A stretch of DNA of 64,000 bases from Cloeon dipterum. Its lineage: Eukaryota > Arthropoda > Insecta > Ephemeroptera > Baetidae. The stretch covers positions 9,366,545-9,430,544 of the forward strand of contig NC_088790.1 in NCBI RefSeq assembly GCF_949628265.1, in the 5' to 3' direction. Shown here piece by piece: positions 1 to 11,100 of this stretch. How positions within the stretch are numbered: the first letter of the stretch is position 1; each line of letters begins with the position of its first letter. A program made the translations under genes and the position numbers. The notes under the pieces are model-generated. The model searched no databases, was not told the origin of the DNA, and worked only from the letters and a program-made list of their open reading frames with translations.

Positions 1-3000
1 AGCCTTAGGAGGTTCATTTTCCGCCTCTTGGTTTGGAGAGGCGGTCGGATTGAAGGGATCATAAGTTTCGCCAATGTGGGGTTTGCTTGCAGGTGCTTCT
101 TTAAGTTCGGATGGTTGGTCAGGCTCATCGTCGTCATCATCATCATGAGCCCCAAGGACGTTTTTGTGTTTAAGTTGAGGTCGCGAAGCTATGGAGAATT
201 TAACCTTGAAAAAAATCAGAGTTTTAAAATGTGTGTATTAGACGCATAAATCAAACTTCACTTAAGTTTAAATAATAACATGATAAAAATATTATTAAAA
301 ATTGGCAAGTAATTTAAATGTACCAAGCAATGAAATAATTGAAAACCATTATTTAGTTGCCATCAATGTAAAGGATGGTTTAAAAAATCCCATTCAAATC
401 AACCACACCCAGTCTTTTACCATGTCATCAAATATATTTGAAAATGGCAAATTAAAACTATTTAAGTGACCCTTTTGTCTCACTGATTCAAATCCCAGCA
501 TTTGGTGGAGAATAATATATAAATTACTTGTGGTTCAGGAGGAGTTTTTGGTCCAGTCTCCTTGCTTTTCAAGCTCTTCTCCTTCAACTTTGAAGGTGTC
601 TCCTTCTGCTTCGCCTTGACAGGTTCGTCATCAGTACTCCAGCCTTCATCCAGCTCAATGACTTCTTTGGGACTGTCACCCTTTTCAATGATGGGCGACT
701 TGTCTTCATCTACAGCCAAGTTGATCACAGCCACGGGCCGCCGTTTGGCAGCGATTTCAGCGATTCTTTTTCTCCTTCTGCTGAAGTTGACGCTGACAAG
801 AATGTTCTCACCCGAGGAAAAGACTTCCTTCTTTCCAGAGGGCTCTGAACTCCTGTCTCGGGATCGACCTCTTTTAGGACCCAGTCGTTCGTGCACAGAA
901 AGCCTCCCGTTCTCCTCATGTCTCTTTCTGCTGCGACTTCTACTCCTGCTTCTCTTCCTGCTATGCCTAATTTTGAAAGTAACTGTTAATCTTTAAAATT
1001 ATCTAATGATAGCTGATGTAATTTTTAGAGGTAAATAATTTCACGGTCGATTATCCAAAATTTTGCATAATTTATTTACCTAGATGGAGAATGTTTCTTT
1101 GAGTGGTGCTTCTTTTTTCTATCTGGCGAGGAAGAGCGAGATCTAGACCTTTTCCTCTCCTTCTTCTTTTTCTTGCTGCTCAATTCCCGACTTTTTTCTT
1201 TTTTCCTCTTGCTTCTCTTCGGAGACATCTTTGCACAAGGTTCAGGTTCTACGTCATTTTCTTTTTTTGTTTGTATCTTTGTTTCCTCATCACTTTTTCT
1301 CTTTTTGTCCCTAATTTCGCCATCCTCACTGCCTTTGTCGGTGGAAATTTTTCTTGGCGGTGCATTGTCCTCTATGTCAGAGCCAAACAACTCCTCCACC
1401 AAACTCCGCTTTCTCGACTTGGACCTTGCGATCTTTTTGGAACCACCAGAATCAATACCATTTGTTATGACTTTTGGGGGCTCCAACACAGGCGATGCTA
1501 CTTCCTCTTCCTTTTTGATGCTGGATGGAGGCAAACTTCTCAGTGGTGAGAAGCGTTCATTCTTTACAACTTTTTGATCACGCGGGGGCGACATTTGTGG
1601 GGATGCAAATGCCGTAAATTGCTCTTTGCTTTCATCGCACTGAGCAGGCGATTCCTCTGGTTCTGATTCAGGCTCCTCAGGATGTTCTTCAGGCTCTTCT
1701 TGCTCATTTGGAACATTCTCATCATCTAAATTTAAATGCCGAGCGATTTGCAGGCTCGTCTCTGAATATCTAAACACAGGCGGAGCTAGCATATGCGACG
1801 CAGCAACAATTGGTGAAATGATAGGAAACACAGGATCTGGTAAATTGTCTGGCACAATAATTTTTTCATCTATTTCTGGTGATGGAGCGGCCAGTGGCAC
1901 TTCCTCGGGCTCCTCTGCAATCGCCAGAGGATCTTTGGTCTCATCTTCAACATCGTCCTTCACCTCATAGTCGTCCGCCAAAACACTCTCATCAATAACC
2001 ATTTCACTGATATCTTCAGTCTCGTCATCGTCATCTTCATCATCATCATCATCATCCTTTTCATGCTCTTCTTCATTGGGCTTTTCAATATCTGTGTATA
2101 AAAGATTTAAGAATAATTTTAAAAATTAATTTGGTTAACTCACCTTTTTTGTCTTCATCATCATCACCATCACCACCACTGTCCCCATCACCTCCAGTGT
2201 TGCTGCCTGCATCACCGCCGTCAAAAAGGTAATCGTCTGCATCCCCTACATCATCATCATCTGCTCCAGCGTTTCCTGTGCCTTCAGCTGGTATGTCCCC
2301 ATATAAGTCTAGATCGTCATCTTTGCTTGGACTCTTCTTACAGTTCAAAAAATTAACAGCTCTTCCTGAGTCTTCGACCGAAATTTTAAAGTTTTTATAC
2401 GTTGAACTTGACGATCTGCTTGTATTATTGCTGCTTGAAGCTTCGTCACTCGAATTAAATTTCACCTTTCGCGAATTGCCGCTGATGACGCTAGACGTGT
2501 GCGGTACATTATATGGGTCTAGTCTTTTGTCTATGCCAGATTTGATTTCAAACTTCTTATTCTGGCTTTCAAATATTGAATCTAAAATGTTGACGGGGGC
2601 AGACGATGAAACAGACACTGAGGCCGCAACTGTCTTTTTCCTTAAGGATTTAAGTGCATTGTTTTTGTATCTTTTTATCACACTGGCACTTGTAGAAGGC
2701 AATGGCTTTCTTGCATATTCATAGTCTGAAGATGATCCTTCGGAATCAGAACTGCAATTTAAACGTGATGGGAGATATTAGTTGTAGGCAGGTGCAGGTG
2801 CAGCAGATACTTTATTGTTGCCTAATCAGTATCCAATAAATTAACGAGAGTTACCATTAAAATAAAAAAAAAGAATGAGAGGTCCAGATTGTTCAACCAA
2901 TTCATTTAACTCTATAAGGAATTAAGTTGGAATTTTGGCTCTGATAAGATAGTACTTTAGCTTACAAAATAACACGCCTCAAAAGATATAATGAAATGAA

Positions 3001-4622
3001 AAACTTACTCAGAGGGAAAGTACTCCAGCTCAGGTCCACCAAAGAGATGTAGCGTGGGAACAGAGCTGTTATGATAGTCGAGGCTTTCCACAGGTCTATT
3101 GTAAACTGACGATGAACTGGTTGAAGCAAGTGCCTGTCTCTGGGCAGCAGTAACTGCCTGCTTTTTGCAGCCACGAGGCAGCATCTGTCCACTATACTTG
3201 GGTGCTTTGACACCAAGAATTTTGGCTAGACGCTTTTTTGCCGAGTCCTCGGGCAAACGCGGCCTGCTAGAGGGAGTCTTCTTTTTTCTTTTCACTGTCC
3301 TCTATTATAGGAAATCAATTAATTTTATTTTCAGTTTTGTATGTTTGCCATACCCTTCTTTTCAATTTTCTCTTGCGCCTAATTTTACCGCCAGTGGCAG
3401 TCGTCTTCTTTCTGACTACTTTTTTCCTCCTAACCTTCCTGTTCTTTGTTGTTGTTTTTCTCTTTTTGGTTGTCGTTTTCCTGACTACTTTTCGTCTGAT
3501 AGGTCTCGGTGGCGCTTGGCTTGTAGAAGGCCCCGGTTGGGCTAAATCCTCTGTAAGGTTAGATGCTGATGAAGACCTACCCCCGAACGATAGTCCAAAC
3601 TCTATTGACTCGTCGCTGTCATTTTCCACAATAAATTCATCCAAATTTATCGAGTTTCTAGCTCTACGCCCTGAGTATTATAAAATGCGTTTAGCTAAAA
3701 ATATTTTTAAAGCAACACACAAACTTACTATTGCTAGAAAAGTTTGCACCGTCCTCTTCCAGAAGAACATGCTGATTGGTATCGCTTCTCTGAAATATTA
3801 AATACACGTTTAAGATAAATTTTAAATAGTGCTCTCTATTTTATATTAAAGGTGTGTAAAGAGGAAATATTCAGATAATTAAATTGTAACTTACTAAAGT
3901 CCTACTCCTTCTAGATTCTAATGTCGACACCCTGGCTGATTCTGGGACCCACTCTTCATCAGATGGGTCTGACTGAATTTAAATTGTATATCAGGTACAT
4001 CAAGATAATTAATTGACATACTCCTACCTCATTTTCCATGCACTGAGGGCAGTTTGTGGCTGGTACTGGATCTTCCACATGATACATGCAGTGCATACAA
4101 ACGCCGACAGTTGCCCGCATGCCCATCCATCCACAGTCCTGTGATCATATTTTATAAAATGAATTATTTCCCTCTAATAAAAGAAATTGCAAACGTACAG
4201 GACAAATTCCATCATCTTCAAACGTAAAGTCCACTTCAGGTTCCTCATCTTTAGCCTCCACCTTTACGCTCCTCAAGAATTTACCCCGTGTGTCGAACAC
4301 TCTTAAATCAGTAATGTCGAGCCGGTCCATGGGACAGTTGGACTTGGATTTGGTGACCCATGATTTAATGCAAGTGAAGCAGAAAAAGTGGTTGCAGCAA
4401 TTAGGCACTCCGACATCTCGTGAGCCCAAAGGCTTCTTGCAAACAGGACACTCCTCGTTGTCGGCCCAATCAATGCTGGCGAATCCCTTTGGCATTGAGG
4501 CCGAAGCCTAAAGTTATAAGGAAATATTATTGGTCAGTCAGATTAAAGTTCCAACATCTAATTTGTTTATGAGAAATTCGTACCTTAGCCGGAGATATGC
4601 CCATAGTGGAGTCAGTCATCAT
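1..4622 (-). CDS. PHRF1: PHRF1-like RING finger, SR-rich nuclear protein (3' end outside window)
   Basis: Eleven exons read on the minus strand: 4622-4584, 4507-4199, 4138-4028, 3972-3895, 3789-3729, 3670-3354, 3301-3009, 2751-2144, 2091-1080, 966-528, 204-1. All phases agree, giving 1157 codons before the window edge. Residues 33-75 form a RING finger (C33, C36, C50/51, H53, C56, C59, C71) whose last ligand is Asp in CPMDR, as in human PHRF1 (CPVDR). Residues 115-149 occupy the place of the PHD finger but are degenerate (see findings). Next come a Lys/Arg-rich block (exons ending at 3354 and 3009), acidic Asp/Glu-rich tracts, a long Arg-Ser/Lys-rich stretch, and the motif YDPFNPTASP near residue 1137, of a type shared by PHRF1 and CTD-associated SR proteins. 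PHRF1 is a nuclear E3 ubiquitin ligase that binds phosphorylated RNA polymerase II. The RING and overall layout support orthology. SCAF11-type RING-SR proteins are the main alternative. The first AUG pair (4622 and 4619) follows a short leader. Confidence 0.78.
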
Positions 4623-4911
4623 TTGTCAATATAAACTTTATCAGGGAAAACGTAAGGTGGATAGCAAAAATGTAGGGCGAGTTTAAGGCCCCCGTCTCCC
4701 AAGACCTGTTGGAATTCGCCGCAGAACTCTACACTGGCGAATTCCCTCGACTTCTGCGTTCATTCATTATCAAGCTGAAAAATTAGATCTGCCGGAAATC
4801 TCAAAAAACAACAAAAGGTTGTGGTGCGGGCCAAAATTTTGAGCAGAATCCGTTCCTCATTCAGCCTGCCGAGTACAATTTTGTTTGTTTTATGTCAAAG
4901 ACCTGCTTCCT

Positions 4912-4994
4912 ATTGGTCCAGCCTGGCAGCCATCATACTTCTGTCAGCCAATCCTAGAATTCGTTCAAAGGGTTATTGACTCTGTAGCGCGAAA
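4912..4994 (-). promoter_or_regulatory. Candidate promoter elements upstream of the PHRF1-like gene
   Basis: Two CCAAT boxes in opposite orientations (ATTGG at 4912-4916, CCAAT at 4948-4952) and an E2F consensus (GCGCGAAA, 4987-4994) lie 290-370 bp upstream of the minus-strand start codon. The motifs are seen directly. Their use is inferred from position. Confidence 0.35.
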
Positions 4995-6120
4995 ATTATA
5001 ATCTTCGAAAACTAGCAAAATAAAACAAATCTCATGGTAATATGAGAATAACCTTGCAATTCGCATAAATCACGAATTTAAATCCTATGATACTCTTTCG
5101 CTTTATGTTATATTATATAAAGAATAAAATTTTCGAAATAAATTTATTGATGTTTCATGAATGAAGGTAAAAAAATTGAATAAAAAAACTACAAATGAGG
5201 CGGGAGCGTATTTACATAGGTGTGAATAAATGAAAAAATAAACGACAACAGAAAAATATTTCATCGGTAAAAGTCGTCATTAAATATGCAAAATGTAATT
5301 CTAAATATTAAAAAATATATCCTTAACTTCTCTGATAATAAACTATTTTTGCTTTCTGGCAATACAAAATATACACTTCTATAAAATTTAGAAAACTAAA
5401 AAATTTTACATAGAGTAATAATATATTTTTTCGCTTCAATATTCACTCAGGAGCCAAGGAATATTCTTATGATAAAATAGTCAGACTTGTATACTTCGTT
5501 GGTTGAAAAACTGAAAGTTGATTTTTTCAACCAACAAAGACAAATAATTTATATAAAACTGTTTCTTTGTTAAAATGTAGATATCGTCCTGGTCCCGGTA
5601 AAATTCTAGGTTTCAGTTTTTCTATATTGAAACGGCCAAGCATTCTGAGACTCTTAAACTTTTGTAAGGCATGCGGCGAACGCACAGCGTTTCAACTGAA
5701 AAACCTCAGAGGCGAGACATATTGACGGTCTTGCAAATGGGTACCTCGCGGACGGGTGGAAACGCATGGTTCGCGGTAGCACGCCATTCGTTCAAAACAA
5801 CAAAATTCTCGAATCAATTCTTGACCAAGAAGACAGTATGATTTTAAATTGTTCTTCAGTCCGAAAAAGCGATTTTTTTTTCTTAAAAAGCCATACACGA
5901 GATTTAATTTTGTCAAATGTCACTAAATCAAATAAATTAATGACAATGAGATCTGGGGTTGAGATTATGGTTGAAAGGTTGTTGCGCGGACGCTAAATGC
6001 TATCAGTCTATCAAAAAATTATGTGCAAATGCACCATACTTAAAGAGATCTTTGGCAGGGTAGCGCACTATCAGCAAATTCAAGCTGTTAGTTGTATTTA
6101 ATCATCATTCATTCATTCCT
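4995..6120. other. Intergenic, AT-rich, no gene recognised
   Basis: This lies between the 5' end of the PHRF1-like gene and the 3' end of the FNBP4-like gene. Short open frames at 5692-5996 look like chance. It contains one strong hairpin at 5494-5539, listed separately. I see no transposon ends. Confidence 0.6.
5494..5539. repeat. Short perfect-looking hairpin (17-bp stem, 12-nt loop)
   Basis: Left arm 5494-5510 and right arm 5523-5539 are inverted repeats with 16 of 17 positions pairing and a 12-nt loop. The stem is probably too short for a canonical animal miRNA precursor. It could be a small palindromic relic. Confidence 0.6.
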
Positions 6121-6126
6121 TTTATT
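6121..6126 (-). terminator. Poly(A) signal of the FNBP4-like gene
   Basis: AATAAA on the minus strand, about 37 nt past the TGA stop at 6165-6163. The position is typical for a cleavage and polyadenylation signal. Confidence 0.6.
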
Positions 6127-6162
6127 TGCAAAATTAAAATAAAATTAGCCACGCTGCACCCG

Positions 6163-7811
6163 TCAATCGTTCCACTCTTTCTTCACTTTGTTCCATTTTT
6201 CCATTAACGATGATACGTTTTTTCTCTTCATTCCGACTGATGAGCTTATCTTGCCCTTTGAGAATTACGCTTGAATTAGAACCATTTTCATTTCATCAAC
6301 AATGCAAAGCCTCACTCTTCTGTTTTTGTTGACCATCTCAACTGGCTCTGGAGGAATTTCTTCCTTTGATGGATCAACTTCATCATTAAATTCTTTTCCA
6401 GGGGCAGAAGCTGCGGACAGATCTTCCTTTTTCTGATCAAAGGCTGCCTCGATGCCAGCCATTTCAGAGTAAAATGAATCTAGCTCGTGTCCAAGGTGCT
6501 CATCCACTTCTGGAGGCGGCGGCGGCGGAGGCGGGGCTGGCAGGTAATCTTCTTCAGGTGGTGGAGGAGGGGGAGGTTGATACAGACACGAAGGCTCTAG
6601 AGCAGGGTGTTCATGCTGGTCCGCCTCGTCCTTCGTTATGGGGAAAAGCGGCTGTTGTGCTACTTGTGCTGAGAGACGTGAAAAGAGATTAGTGAAATGT
6701 ATAATTTAGGAAAATTGCAACAAATGAAACTCACTGCTCACTGCTGTTGCGATTGGTGCCGTGTGCGGTTGCAAAACATCCAAAATTGTGTCCAACTGAC
6801 TGCAGAAGTAAGTGCAGTCCAAGGCTCCAGCATGCCACGCATCTTTTAGCACCTTTTAAATCACAATTTGCGTTGGATGGTATTGTTTAATCTGAAGAGA
6901 GCAAATCTGTGATAGGTCATACTTGCAGTTTCATTAGCATAGCTGCAGCCTTCTCCACGTTATCACAGTTTCTTTGGATTAAACTGGATAGTTTACAAAG
7001 ACATTCATTCAATTTTAATTGAATATCTTGATCGGTTTCCTTGTCACACCCTATCAAATTTATAGAAATAATATTAGAAGCAAGCAATTTTTGTTAACAT
7101 CCTAAATAAAATACCTTTTGACACAATAACTTGATTGTTTGTAGTGTAGCTGTGGGAGGGAAGGATAACAGCTTGCAAATTCAAAAGTTTATCTTTTTGA
7201 TTTGTTGTGACGGAACTCTCAGTCTTAGGATTACTATCTTCCACTTGTGTCCTGGGAAAATTAATAAATTAATTTGTAAATTACGATAGTAATTTATATA
7301 ATATTTTAATAAATTCCAGTAAATATATTTTAATCTAAGAAAAAGGAAGAAAACATGCATGGATAATTTATATTTAACATTACTTGTCCGCTTGCGGTAC
7401 TAGCCATTATAAAATAAATTTGAATTCTAAAAAAAATAGCAAATTTGCTAATACACACCCAGCAATTGGAGGAAGAAATCTATTTGAAGAAGTTGCAAAG
7501 TCAATCCTTTTTTTCCGTCTCAACTGCTTAGCTGGTATGATTTCTTCTTCTCTTTGAGAGTCATCATCACTTATTTCCATGTCTCGTTGTACATTAGCCT
7601 GAAAAGGAGTGGGTTCCAAATAATTTACTGTATAAAGAAAATCTCATGTTAAACTCTAGCCGCTGCCTGTTTCCGTTCGTACCTGCATCAAGCTCCATCC
7701 AAACTCGCTGCTCGAGTTTTCGGTAACTTTTCGACTTTCATTCTGAGACCCTTTGGGCGCGCCTGGTTGCTGCTCTTCGTCAGAATCATAATTAGCGACA
7801 AGCGAGCACAT
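6163..7811 (-). CDS. FNBP4: Formin-binding protein 4-like (FNBP4), short form without WW domains
   Basis: Seven minus-strand exons: 7811-7683, 7598-7459, 7251-7115, 7050-6923, 6852-6735, 6668-6316, 6255-6163. All phases agree, giving 365 residues. The N-terminus SLVANYDSDEE resembles the LLGAYADSDDDD segment near the start of human FNBP4. Residues about 137-200 match the conserved helical region before the second human WW domain (WHAGALD here, WREGALN in human). Exon 6 encodes polyproline runs of six and eight Pro around EEDYLPA, then HELDSFYSEMAG. The C-terminus SSLMEKWNKVKKEW matches human PSLVKKWQSIQREL. The last exon is reached by a 60-nt intron (6315-6256); unspliced reading stops early at 6265. 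Human FNBP4 has about 1017 residues and two WW domains; neither is visible here. An in-frame upstream start at 7922 exists, but a good splice acceptor just before AUG 7811 suggests a 5'UTR intron. The molecular role is poorly known: nuclear, with proline-rich segments that bind SH3/WW partners such as formins. Confidence 0.72.
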
Positions 7812-8184
7812 ATCTGCCACAAGCACGAGAAAAATTATTTTTAAAACGGTGCAAGTTGAAACAGCAGTCTTTTTGAGTCTCTCAGGTGGTCCAAGTGACC
7901 ACGATTCCACGATTATGGTCATGAGGGGGCGAACCTAACAACAATCTCTCTCATTGGCTGAGAGAACTCCCCTTCACCAATCAGCGCGTTGACGTTTTAG
8001 CGCCTTTAGAGGTGGGTCAACTGGGTCCTGGGTCATAGCATGGCGACGAGCGCCCAAAACCGGGTGTAAGACTGCGCTCTCCAAATTTTGTTCAACGCTG
8101 TGTTCTAAAAATTTCCTCACTCATTTCGCTTGGTGAGATCCGATTGAATACATCGCCGCACAGGAGCTCTCCAAAGGCTACGAA
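7812..8184. promoter_or_regulatory. Divergent promoter shared by FNBP4-like and MSH6 genes
   Basis: Only 373 bp separate the two start codons. The interval holds oppositely oriented CCAAT boxes (ATTGG 7953-7957, CCAAT 7977-7981) and an imperfect E2F-like site TTTTAGCGCC (7995-8004), with no TATA box. A nine-codon uORF (AUG 8040, stop 8067-8069) would lie in the MSH6 leader if transcription starts upstream of it. Bidirectional use is inferred from the layout. Confidence 0.55.
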
Positions 8185-11100
8185 ATGTCAGGCAAAAACA
8201 CTCTGTTCAGCTACTTTAAACGTGTTGAGAAAGCACCAGTCCAGAAGGCTGTTGTTGCTGACAGCCCAGAAAAGGATGACGAAGAAAAGACCAAAAACGA
8301 CGAGAACAGTCCCAAGAATACGAGTACTCCTCAGGCCAAAAAGATCAAAAAGTCAGATACGTCTCCTGAGAGTACCAACAAGAAAAGGAAGGTAGAGAAA
8401 AAAGAAACTCCCAAAGACAAAGGCGGGAAGAAAAATAATTCAAAGAAAAGCAGCACACCCAGAACCGCAGGGAAAAAGTTCAAAAGGATTAGCGTAGCCA
8501 ATGGTAAAGTTTACCTGCGTTGAACAATACTTAACAATTTAATATTAAATGAATTTTTAGAATCTTCAGACGAAGAAACTGCTGTTGGTAACAAGAAGAG
8601 AAAGGTATCAGCAGAAGATGGTGATAAGGATAACTGGAAGCCTGAGTCTGACGAGAGTGAAAGCGAGGAAGATGTCGATGAGAGTGTCAGCGAGGAATCT
8701 GACTTTTCTGCAGAAGATTCTGAGGAAGAGGAGAAGCAAAATAAAAAGAAAAGCTCCAGCAAGAAGAAGCCAGTTAAACTGAACACATCGGTGCTCAACA
8801 CTTCAGTCAGCAAGGATGAAAAGAAAACAGTAAAAATCAGGATAATTTTTAGCAATGAATGATAAGCCATCAATCGACTTCCAGGTGAAGGGTGGACAAC
8901 TTGGAGAGAAGGTTTGGGCTCACTTGAAATATGAATTTTTGAAGCCAAACAATATCAGAGATGCAAGCAAGAAAAGACCTAACGAAGAGGGCTACAATCC
9001 TCACACTCTGTATGTTCCTCCAGACTTTGTAAAGACATTGACTCCTGTAAGCTAATGCAGTTAAATGTTTTGTTTTAATATAAGACATTAAATAATTTAT
9101 CAGGCCATGAAACAATGGTGGGAAATCAAATCCAAACACTTCGACTGCGTCATTTTCATCAAGTTGGGCAAATTCTACGAACTGTATCACATGGACGCCA
9201 CTACTGGGGTCAATGAGCTCAACTTGGTCTACATGAATGTAAGGAGACGTTTCTAAGGAATGAAAAATAATAAGTTTCATAATGATACACAGCATCCAGA
9301 GGTGGCCCATGCTGGTTTTCCAGAGGCAGCCTACGCCAGGTATGCCAGTGCATTGGTGGAGAAGAACTACAAAGTGGCCAGGGTGGAGCAAACTGAGACG
9401 CCAGATATGATGGCAGAGAGATGCAAAACTAGTGAGATGCTTGTCTAAAAACTAAACATTTTGTTTAAACGTGATTACTTCCAGTCCGCAACCCCACCAA
9501 GTTTGACAAGGTGGTCAGGAGGGAGGTGTGCCAAATCACCAGCAAAGGCACTCGCTTGTACTTGGCCATTGAGGGTGATCCTTCGACTGAGGACCACCTT
9601 TACCTGTTCTCTATCACTGAGGGAGTATGTTCAATTTTTTCTCTTGGTTTTTGAACTGCTTAAGATATTTTAAATACTTCTAATCCCATGAAACTCATAT
9701 CAAAACATATTCTTTCTTTTTAGAAATCAAGCTCCAACAAACCCATTTACGGAGTCTGCTTTGTAGACACTTCTGTTGGTTCCTTCCATGTTGGACAGTT
9801 TGAGGATGACAGGTACCAGTCGCAGTTGAGGACTCTTCTTGCAATGCATCCTCCAGCTCATGTAATTTAACACGTTCTCCTGTCAACCTAAAAAACTCAT
9901 TAACTGATTTCAGGTGCTGCTTGATCGTGGAAAAGTGAGCGCTGAAACAAAGCATGTGTTGGAGACTACTGCTCATTCGGCCATAATTGAATCGCTGGCT
10001 AACAAAGTTGAGTTTCTCAGCGCTACCGAGTGTCTCATCAAACTTCATGAGAACAAATATTTCAAGAATGACGAGGAAGGAAATCCTCAGTGGCCATCAG
10101 TCCTTGCTGAGATGACCAGTTTCAAGGATTTGAGGACGCCGGAACCGGACAAAGAGCTGGCGCTCAGTGCTCTGGGTGGCTGTCTATGGTACCTGATTGA
10201 CTCCAAGATTGATTTGCAGCTTGTCTGCATTGAAAATTTCAACTTGTACCAGCCTGAACTGTTTGAAAAGCAGCTCGAGAAGAAGAGCCTCAAAACATTG
10301 ATGGGCAAGATGGTGAGAGAGACCATTAGTTAATCAGAATGAACGATGAAAAATAATGCATGTCACTGTAGGTTTTGGATGCGACAACCATGCAAAATCT
10401 TGATGTGGTGGAGTATTCAGAGACAGGAGAGAAGGAGAACAGTTTGTTAGGAAAGCTGGATAATTGTTGCACTGCGTTTGGGAAACGGTGAGAATCAATT
10501 TAGAAATTGCTTTTATTCTGTCAGAATGTGCACGGATAAATTATCTCAACTTATGTTGCATTTTATCTAAATATTTCCAATTTGATTCAGCTTACTGAGA
10601 GATTGGTTGTGTTCCCCTCTGTGCTCTGTGAGTGCCATCCAGAGACGCCAGGAGGCTGTGACAGCCTTGATGAAAATGCCCTCTGAATGCGAAAAAGCTC
10701 GAAAAATCCTCAAGGAACTGCCAGATCTAGAGCGCTCTCTGACTAAGTATGGAACAACAGTATAATATATACGGTTATTTTCACAATATAACTTCCTGTT
10801 AACAGGATTTCCATTTATGGAAACGCTTTGACTGCTGCAAATCATCCTGAATCTCGTGCCATCTTCTATGAAGACTTCTCCAAGAAGAAAATCGGCAACT
10901 TCCTCTTGCTTCTCAAAGGCTTTGAGAAAGCTTTGAAAGCACTTGACTTCTTCCAAGGTACAAATGAAGAGTTACCTCAGCTGCTGCGAAAGCTAACCAG
11001 AACAGCTGACTTTGATGAAGAAGGCAGATTCCCTGAGTACAAAGATGTTCTCAACTTTTTCAAGGTGAGGGAAGAACATGGAAATTCAAACTGTGGTTAA

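Noticed and set aside
480..527. C-terminus of the PHRF1-like protein ending in CWDLNQ
   Set aside because: This is read-through past the splice donor at 527. The frame continues in phase at the exon starting at 204, which carries the YDPFNPTASP motif.
4290..4511. Plus-strand open frame across the RING exon
   Set aside because: It is the antisense shadow of the RING-encoding exon.
6265..6315. FNBP4-like protein ending in KMVLIQA
   Set aside because: It is intron read-through. A 60-nt GT-AG intron leads to the conserved KW-motif C-terminus.
8821..8867. Splicing MSH6 exon 2 at the acceptor TTTTTAG ending at 8852
   Set aside because: It would need a 23-nt intron and put the downstream sequence out of phase. 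The 55-nt intron ending at 8884 fits.
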